Shown here: positions 59,250 through 64,000 of the stretch, in pieces
Numbering within the stretch: position 1 is the first letter of the stretch
How the letters are laid out: every line of letters begins with the position of its first letter
Program-made: the position numbers and the translations under genes
Assembly (NCBI RefSeq): GCF_013874595.1
Contig: NZ_CP059431.1
Span: forward strand, 2,914,001 to 2,978,000
Length of the DNA stretch: 64,000 bases
Direction of reading: 5' to 3'
From: Flavobacterium sp. xlx-214
GTDB taxonomy: Bacteria > Bacteroidota > Bacteroidia > Flavobacteriales > Flavobacteriaceae
Notes under the pieces: model-generated
Seen by the model: the letters and a program-made list of their open reading frames with translations, nothing else
The model's database searches: none
What the model was told of the DNA's origin: nothing

Positions 59250-60836
59250 ATGATGTTTTCAATCCCTTACGCACAAACGGGCTATTTTTCAAAACTAATG
59301 ATTGATTATCTTAACCAAGACAATCACATCACTTCTTTATATAATCGTTTTCCTACGTTAGAAAATTTTAAACTTCAAATCGAAGAAAAACAACAGGCTT
59401 TTCCTTTAGAAAATCGCCATATATTAGTACAGCAATTAACCAAACAATACGCAAAAGTTAACGCTACCTCAGCAACATTGCACAACATTCAGCAATTAGG
59501 TAATACCAACACTTTTACGGTGGTAACGGGTCATCAGTTAAATTTATTTACGGGGCCGCTGTATTTTTTATACAAAATTATCTCAACCATTAATTTGTGT
59601 AAAGAGTTAAAAAAGGCGTATCCAAATTACCATTTTGTACCTGTTTATTGGATGGCAACGGAAGATCACGATTTTGAGGAAATCAACTTTTTTAATTTTA
59701 ACCGCATTAAGTTTCAATGGAATAAAGACGTTTCAGGACCCGTTGGACGATTATCAACCCAAGGTTTAGAAGCCGTTTTTAATCAGTTTAAGCACTATTT
59801 AACCCACGGCGATAACGCAAAACAGTTGGCTACTTGGTTTGAAAATGCTTATTTACAGCACGATAACTTGGCAGATGCTACCCGTTATTTAGCTAACGAA
59901 TTATTTAAAGAGCAAGGTTTGGTAATTATTGATGGAGACGATGCTGCTTTAAAAAATGTTTTTGCCCCTCATATTAAGGAAGAATTAATCAATCAATCGT
60001 CTATTAAGGCTGTTGAAGAAAGTTTTGCTACGCTAAAAGATTATTTTGTGCAGGTAAATCCGCGTGAAATCAACTTATTTTACATTGAAAACGGTTTAAG
60101 AGAACGCATTGTTTTTGAGGATGATGTGTACAAGGTTTTACATACCAATATGCAGTTTACAAAAGATGAGATTTTGGATTTGGTTGATACACATCCCGAA
60201 AAATTCAGTCCAAATGTCATCTTACGCCCTTTGTATCAAGAAGTTATTTTGCCTAATTTATGCTATATTGGCGGTGGTGGCGAGTTAGCGTATTGGTTAG
60301 AATTACAAAAGGTTTTCCAAATACACAACACACCTTTCCCAATGTTATTGTTGCGAAATTCGGTATTATTGGCTACCGAAAAGCAAAACGAAAAGCGCGA
60401 AAAACTGGAACTTTCTTGGGAAGAATTGTTTTTAAAAACCGAAGCTTTTACCCAAAAGAAAACACACGATTTATCTGATAACGCATTCGATTTTGAGCAA
60501 CAAAAAGCTTTTTTACGCAAACAGTTTGATGATTTATTAGCGTTAACCCAAAAAACAAACCCATCGTTTTTAGGAGCCGTTAAAGCACAACAACAAAAGC
60601 AAATTAAAGGATTAGAGCATTTAGAGAATCGTTATTTTAAAGCCGAGCGTTTAAAAAACCAAGATGCGTTAGATAGGATGCTCGATTTAAAAATAGCCCT
60701 TTTCCCTAACAACAGCTTACAAGAACGCGTAGATAATTTTTCAACGCTTTATACTGAATTTGGTCAAAAAATGATAGATGCCCTATTGCAAAACTTACAT
60801 CCGCTTGACCAAAACTATGCGATTATTACGCTGTAA
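59250..60836 (+). CDS. bshC: Putative cysteine ligase BshC (bacillithiol synthesis)
   Basis: A 528-residue protein for the last step of bacillithiol synthesis, addition of cysteine to GlcN-malate. BshC marks seen: IPYAQTGYFSKLMIDYL at the start, FTVVTGHQLNLFTGPLYFLYKI, PVYWMATEDHDFEEINFF, and CYIGGGGELAYWLELQ in the middle, then a long coiled-coil region. The start may be the ATG at 59253 as well. It is far from bshA (27437-28570). Confidence 0.95.
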   Translation: MMFSIPYAQTGYFSKLMIDYLNQDNHITSLYNRFPTLENFKLQIEEKQQAFPLENRHILVQQLTKQYAKVNATSATLHNIQQLGNTNTFTVVTGHQLNLFTGPLYFLYKIISTINLCKELKKAYPNYHFVPVYWMATEDHDFEEINFFNFNRIKFQWNKDVSGPVGRLSTQGLEAVFNQFKHYLTHGDNAKQLATWFENAYLQHDNLADATRYLANELFKEQGLVIIDGDDAALKNVFAPHIKEELINQSSIKAVEESFATLKDYFVQVNPREINLFYIENGLRERIVFEDDVYKVLHTNMQFTKDEILDLVDTHPEKFSPNVILRPLYQEVILPNLCYIGGGGELAYWLELQKVFQIHNTPFPMLLLRNSVLLATEKQNEKREKLELSWEELFLKTEAFTQKKTHDLSDNAFDFEQQKAFLRKQFDDLLALTQKTNPSFLGAVKAQQQKQIKGLEHLENRYFKAERLKNQDALDRMLDLKIALFPNNSLQERVDNFSTLYTEFGQKMIDALLQNLHPLDQNYAIITL

Positions 60837-60883
60837 AAAAACAACAATATCATATATCATAAAAGATTAAAATACTTAAACAT

Positions 60884-60919
60884 AAAAAATCCTAAAGTAC
60901 TACACTTCAGGATTTTTTT
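60884..60919 (+). terminator. Terminator of bshC
   Basis: Arms AAAAAATCCTAAAGT (60884-60898) and ACTTCAGGATTTTTT (60904-60918) with one mismatch, loop ACTAC. Confidence 0.8.
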
Positions 60920-61025
60920 GTTTAAACATATTTCATAAAAAGATTGTTTTTAAAGCTATACATTCTTTTTTATACTATGCGTGCATATATTTTTGTATAT
61001 TTACTAACAAACCAAATACAAAATT

Positions 61026-61907
61026 ATGGATTACACTAAAAAAATGCTTCGCGATGATGCATTACAAGATAAAGTGATTATTGTTACAGGCGGCGGTAGC
61101 GGTTTAGGTAAAGCTATGACAACTTATTTCTTAGAATTAGGTGCTAAAGTTGCCATTACATCGCGCGATTTAGACAAACTACAAACTACTGCCAAAGAGT
61201 TAGAAGAAAAAACAGGTGGTACATGTTTGCCATTGGCTTGTGATGTACGTTACTACGATCAGGTAGAAAATATACTGAACGAAGTTTTAAATGCGTTTGG
61301 TAAGGTTGATGTTTTATTGAACAACGCAGCGGGTAACTTCATCTCTCCTACCGAGCGTTTATCGGCGAATGCGTTTGATACCATTATTGATATTGTTTTA
61401 AAAGGAAGTAAAAACTGCACGTTGGCTTTGGGTAAACATTGGATTGCTAAAGGCGAGAAAAACAAAGTGGTTTTAAATATTGTAACTACTTATGCGTGGA
61501 CAGGATCGGGTTATGTGGTACCGAGCGCTACTGCAAAGGCGGGTGTTTTGGCTATGACCAGAAGTTTGGCGGTAGAATGGGCTAAATACGGAATTCGTAT
61601 GAATGCCATTGCTCCAGGACCTTTTCCTACAAAAGGTGCTTGGGATCGTTTATTACCAGGTGATTTAAAAGATCAGTTTGATATTAGTAAACAAGTTCCG
61701 TTACGACGTGTAGGCGAACATCAAGAGTTAGCGAATTTAGCGGCTTATTTGGTTTCTGATTTCTCGAGTTACATTAATGGTGAAGTAGTCACTATTGATG
61801 GTGGCGAATGGTTACAAGGCGCAGGCGAGTTTAATATGTTAGAAAACATCCCAAAAGAATTGTGGGATATGTTAGAACAAATGATAAAAGCTAAAGGAAG
61901 TAAATAA
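61026..61907 (+). CDS. SDR oxidoreductase, 2,4-dienoyl-CoA reductase (DECR1)-like
   Basis: Short-chain dehydrogenase of 293 residues. The cofactor loop is TGGGSGLGKA. The segment TTYAWTGSGYVVPSATAKAGVLAM corresponds to TIYAETGSGFVVPSASAKAG of human DECR1, with the catalytic Tyr in TTYAW and Lys in TAKAG, an unusual spacing that separates DECR from ordinary YxxxK SDRs. PGPFPTKGAWDRL and the C-terminal INGEVVTIDGG also match. It should reduce 2,4-dienoyl-CoA in beta-oxidation of polyunsaturated fatty acids. It is monocistronic. Confidence 0.92.
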   Translation: MDYTKKMLRDDALQDKVIIVTGGGSGLGKAMTTYFLELGAKVAITSRDLDKLQTTAKELEEKTGGTCLPLACDVRYYDQVENILNEVLNAFGKVDVLLNNAAGNFISPTERLSANAFDTIIDIVLKGSKNCTLALGKHWIAKGEKNKVVLNIVTTYAWTGSGYVVPSATAKAGVLAMTRSLAVEWAKYGIRMNAIAPGPFPTKGAWDRLLPGDLKDQFDISKQVPLRRVGEHQELANLAAYLVSDFSSYINGEVVTIDGGEWLQGAGEFNMLENIPKELWDMLEQMIKAKGSK

Positions 61908-61908
61908 T

Positions 61909-61940
61909 AAAAAAGCACTGTTTTAAAACAGTGCTTTTTT
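61909..61940. terminator. Perfect 32-bp palindromic terminator
   Basis: Arms AAAAAAGCACTGTTTT (61909-61924) and AAAACAGTGCTTTTTT (61925-61940) with no mismatch, between convergent SDR and PAP2 genes. Confidence 0.9.
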
Positions 61941-61942
61941 AC

Positions 61943-62830
61943 TTAAAAAGTGCCAATAATACCAAAACCATTAGCGGTTGGTGTTGCTGTCCACGTGATT
62001 TTATTTTTACGATAATTTTCCCATGGACCGTTATTTTTATTCTGATTTAATCGTTTTAAAACCGTTTTGGTACAAACATAACCTAAAAATCCTCCAAAGC
62101 TTACATCGCTTAACCAATGTGCATTGGCATACATTCTACTAGTCATTGTAAGTGCTGCACCTGTATAAAAAACTACTTTTAACCAAGGTTGGGTTACACG
62201 TTCTGCCAAAACCATAGAGGTTACAAAAGCTATTTGCGAATGCCCCGAAGGAAAAGAACTAAAACCAGGATCGTTTTTAAAAGGTCTAAACTCGTACGGT
62301 CCTAAACCTTCTGATGGTCTGGCTCTACCAACAATTTTCTTTAAAGCTGTTTGTAAAATTCCCGAAGTCATATAAGCTGTTGTTAAAGCAACACCGGTTT
62401 CTTTTGTCCATTCATCATTAATAATCCATCCCGTAGCATAAAAACCACCTGCCACAATTGCAGCAGCGTAGGGTTTTCCGTTATGGTATCCAAAATCGGC
62501 AAATTCTTTATAAAAACCAGAAGCATTTTTGTTAATTACTCTATTAACCGGTTTATCGGCCAAAGAAATAATAGAAGTAGCCACCATTGATCCTCCAAAA
62601 TACAACCAATCCTCTTTATCCCATCTAATAGGTGATGAAAGTGTATATGCAAAAGCATCTACAATACGTACTGCATCGTTTGTTTTTTTAGGCGATACCA
62701 TCAAGGAATCTGTTACCTTAGTTGTGGTAATTGATAAAGTATCGATGTTTTTTACAAGAGAATCGTTTTGAGACCAACCCAATGCAGAAGTAAAAACAAA
62801 GACAATGATTATAAGTGTTTTAATGTTCAT
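61943..62830 (-). CDS. PAP2-family phosphatase, exported
   Basis: Membrane-associated acid phosphatase-like protein of about 295 residues. Signal peptide MNIKTLIIIVFVFTSALGWSQ; I start at the ATG at 62830 because it begins this signal. The three PAP2 motifs are intact: KKIVGRARPSEG (KxxxxxxRP), PSGHSQIAF (PSGH) and SRMYANAHWLSDV (SRxxxxxHxxxD). Such enzymes hydrolyse lipid phosphates such as undecaprenyl pyrophosphate, PGP or lipid A phosphates; the exact substrate is not evident. An extra N-terminal region of about 70 residues precedes the core. Confidence 0.9.
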   Translation of the reverse strand: MNIKTLIIIVFVFTSALGWSQNDSLVKNIDTLSITTTKVTDSLMVSPKKTNDAVRIVDAFAYTLSSPIRWDKEDWLYFGGSMVATSIISLADKPVNRVINKNASGFYKEFADFGYHNGKPYAAAIVAGGFYATGWIINDEWTKETGVALTTAYMTSGILQTALKKIVGRARPSEGLGPYEFRPFKNDPGFSSFPSGHSQIAFVTSMVLAERVTQPWLKVVFYTGAALTMTSRMYANAHWLSDVSFGGFLGYVCTKTVLKRLNQNKNNGPWENYRKNKITWTATPTANGFGIIGTF

Positions 62831-63038
62831 TTTTTGTCTAAAGAAAAACAAAGTTACAAATTGAAATGATGCTTAAAAACAATTAACCATCTTTAAATTT
62901 GTTAAATAAACGTAAAGCGCATTCATTTTAGTATATCATTACAAATTGAAATTAAATACAATACAAAAAATACACTAAAAAAGCAGCTAAAAGAATATAG
63001 AAAATACCATTAGCGTTTTTAGTTAAGATAATTAATTG

Positions 63039-63046
63039 TATTTTTA
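63039..63046 (+). promoter_or_regulatory. Possible -7 element (TATTTTTA) of parA
   Basis: Seven of eight bases fit TAnnTTTG, 26 bp before the parA ATG. Confidence 0.35.
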
Positions 63047-63071
63047 CACTTGAAATTTTTGTAAAAGAAAA

Positions 63072-63842
63072 ATGGGTAAAATCATTGCTATAGCCAATCA
63101 AAAAGGCGGAGTAGGAAAAACAACTACTTCTGTAAATTTAGCGGCATCGTTAGGTGCATTAGAAAAGAAGATCTTGTTGATTGATGCCGATCCGCAAGCA
63201 AACGCCACATCGGGGTTAGGAATTGATGTTGAATCGGTTGAAGCAGGTACTTATCAAATTTTAGAACATACAGTAACACCAAAAGAAGCTGCTTTAGAAT
63301 GTACTGCACCAAATGTTGATTTGATTCCGGCACATATTGATTTAGTAGCTATTGAAATTGAATTAGTTGATAAAGAAAATCGTGAATACATGTTAAAACA
63401 AGCCTTAGCATCTATTAAAGACGATTACGATTATATTATTATTGATTGTGCGCCATCGTTAGGTTTACTAACCTTAAATGCCTTAACAGCAGCAGATTCT
63501 GTGGTTATTCCTATTCAATGTGAGTACTTTGCCTTAGAAGGTTTAGGTAAGTTGTTAAACACCATAAAAAGTGTTCAAAAAATACACAATCCTAATTTAG
63601 ATATCGAAGGTTTATTACTAACAATGTACGATTCGCGTTTACGTTTATCAAACCAAGTGGTTGATGAAGTTCAGAAGCATTTTAACGATATGGTTTTTGA
63701 AACTATTATTCAACGTAACGTAAAATTAAGCGAAGCACCATCGTTTGGCGAAAGCATTATTAATTACGACGCAGCAAGTAAAGGTGCTAGTAACTACTTA
63801 AGTTTGGCTCAGGAAATTATACAGAAAAACAGCAACAACTAA
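63072..63842 (+). CDS. parA: Chromosome partitioning ATPase ParA/Soj
   Basis: Deviant Walker A ATPase of 256 residues: KGGVGKTT at 11-18 with the signature lysine, IDADPQANATSGLG (A'), and IIDCAPSLGLLT (Walker B region). The small size with no HTH identifies the chromosomal Soj type rather than plasmid type I ParA. parB follows after 1 bp on the same strand, so they form the usual parAB pair. No parS site is seen in the short flank. Confidence 0.96.
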   Translation: MGKIIAIANQKGGVGKTTTSVNLAASLGALEKKILLIDADPQANATSGLGIDVESVEAGTYQILEHTVTPKEAALECTAPNVDLIPAHIDLVAIEIELVDKENREYMLKQALASIKDDYDYIIIDCAPSLGLLTLNALTAADSVVIPIQCEYFALEGLGKLLNTIKSVQKIHNPNLDIEGLLLTMYDSRLRLSNQVVDEVQKHFNDMVFETIIQRNVKLSEAPSFGESIINYDAASKGASNYLSLAQEIIQKNSNN

Positions 63843-63843
63843 A

Positions 63844-64000
63844 ATGGCAAAAGCAGTAAAAAAACAAGCGCTTGGACGTGGATTATCGGCACTTTTAAAA
63901 GATCCTGCAAACGATATACAATCGGTTGAAGATACAAATGCAGATAAAGTTGTTGGTAATATTATTGAGTTAGAATTGGATACTATTCAGGTAAATCCAT
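63844..64000 (+). CDS. parB: ParB, 5' part cut by the window edge
   Basis: The ATG at 63844 lies one base after the parA stop. The 52 visible residues, MAKAVKKQALGRGLSALLKD and later ELELDTIQVNP, match the ParB N-terminus: the ALGRGLSAL motif that stimulates ParA and the beginning of the CTPase domain (IxPNP region). The remainder lies beyond the window. Confidence 0.93.
   Translation, partial: MAKAVKKQALGRGLSALLKDPANDIQSVEDTNADKVVGNIIELELDTIQVNP

Overview
The window is a dense, AT-rich stretch of a Flavobacteriaceae-type (Bacteroidota) chromosome, probably Flavobacterium- or Myroides-like. The lineage call rests on: Bacteroidota promoter elements (-7 TAnnTTTG) in place of sigma70 boxes; lineage-typical genes (TonB-dependent/OMP beta-barrel receptor with a CarboxypepD_reg domain, DUF3822, bacillithiol synthases BshA and BshC, EttA-type ABC-F, ACP phosphodiesterase-like AcpH); and a PNGase F ortholog very close to the Elizabethkingia meningoseptica enzyme. 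I see no tRNA, rRNA, IS element, prophage or CRISPR array.

Layout. 1-9.2 kb: imidazolonepropionase (cut by the left edge), a LOG-family protein with uvrA, a small membrane protein with a ClC chloride transporter, AcpH, and a phosphoglucomutase-superfamily enzyme. 9.3-20.4 kb: ettA, a 70-aa protein, two lipoproteins (S41 peptidase, serine hydrolase), a second full-length uvrA, an ECF sigma factor followed by a 47-codon small ORF, nth, bcp and a lipoprotein PNGase F. 20.4-27.4 kb: recG-rdgB, a DEAD-box helicase with an RGG tail, a CarboxypepD_reg protein and an M28 peptidase. 27.4-33 kb: bshA, an NagZ/beta-lactamase fusion and a two-gene accessory cassette. 32.9-42 kb: a conserved-looking envelope block (Fe-S oxidoreductase pair, MCE protein, two tandem amidases, lptD, ridA). 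42-49 kb: kdsB with a RecD-like helicase, DUF3822-rsmD, an accessory pocket (frameshifted HEPN-like gene plus a 21-bp tandem repeat), menE and a CPBP protease. 49-57 kb: arsC, a large outer-membrane receptor, an EamA exporter and a six-gene DUF2089/Yip1/hydrolase/DUF3784/SdpI operon. 57-64 kb: a radical SAM protein, bshC, a DECR-like SDR, a PAP2 phosphatase, parA and the start of parB.

How genes connect. Envelope functions dominate: LptD (LPS insertion), KdsB (KDO activation), amidases and NagZ (peptidoglycan remodelling and recycling), an MCE lipid-binding protein, and several lipoproteins and secreted hydrolases. DNA repair is a second theme (two UvrA, Nth, RecG, RecD-like, RdgB). Bacillithiol synthesis is represented by bshA and bshC at separate places, with bshB outside the window.

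Most unusual structures: (1) a tandem amidase duplication that carried along the lptD promoter and the first codons of lptD, leaving an lptD fragment between the copies; (2) eleven degenerate 21-bp repeats reading as a Cys/Asn-rich heptad protein on the minus strand; (3) the compact DUF2089-to-SdpI operon, which has the look of an uncharacterised envelope system; (4) the small ORF behind the sigma factor; and (5) a duplicated terminator flanking a two-gene insertion. Genes are separated by many strong palindromic terminators, several of which contain the stop codon of the gene they end.
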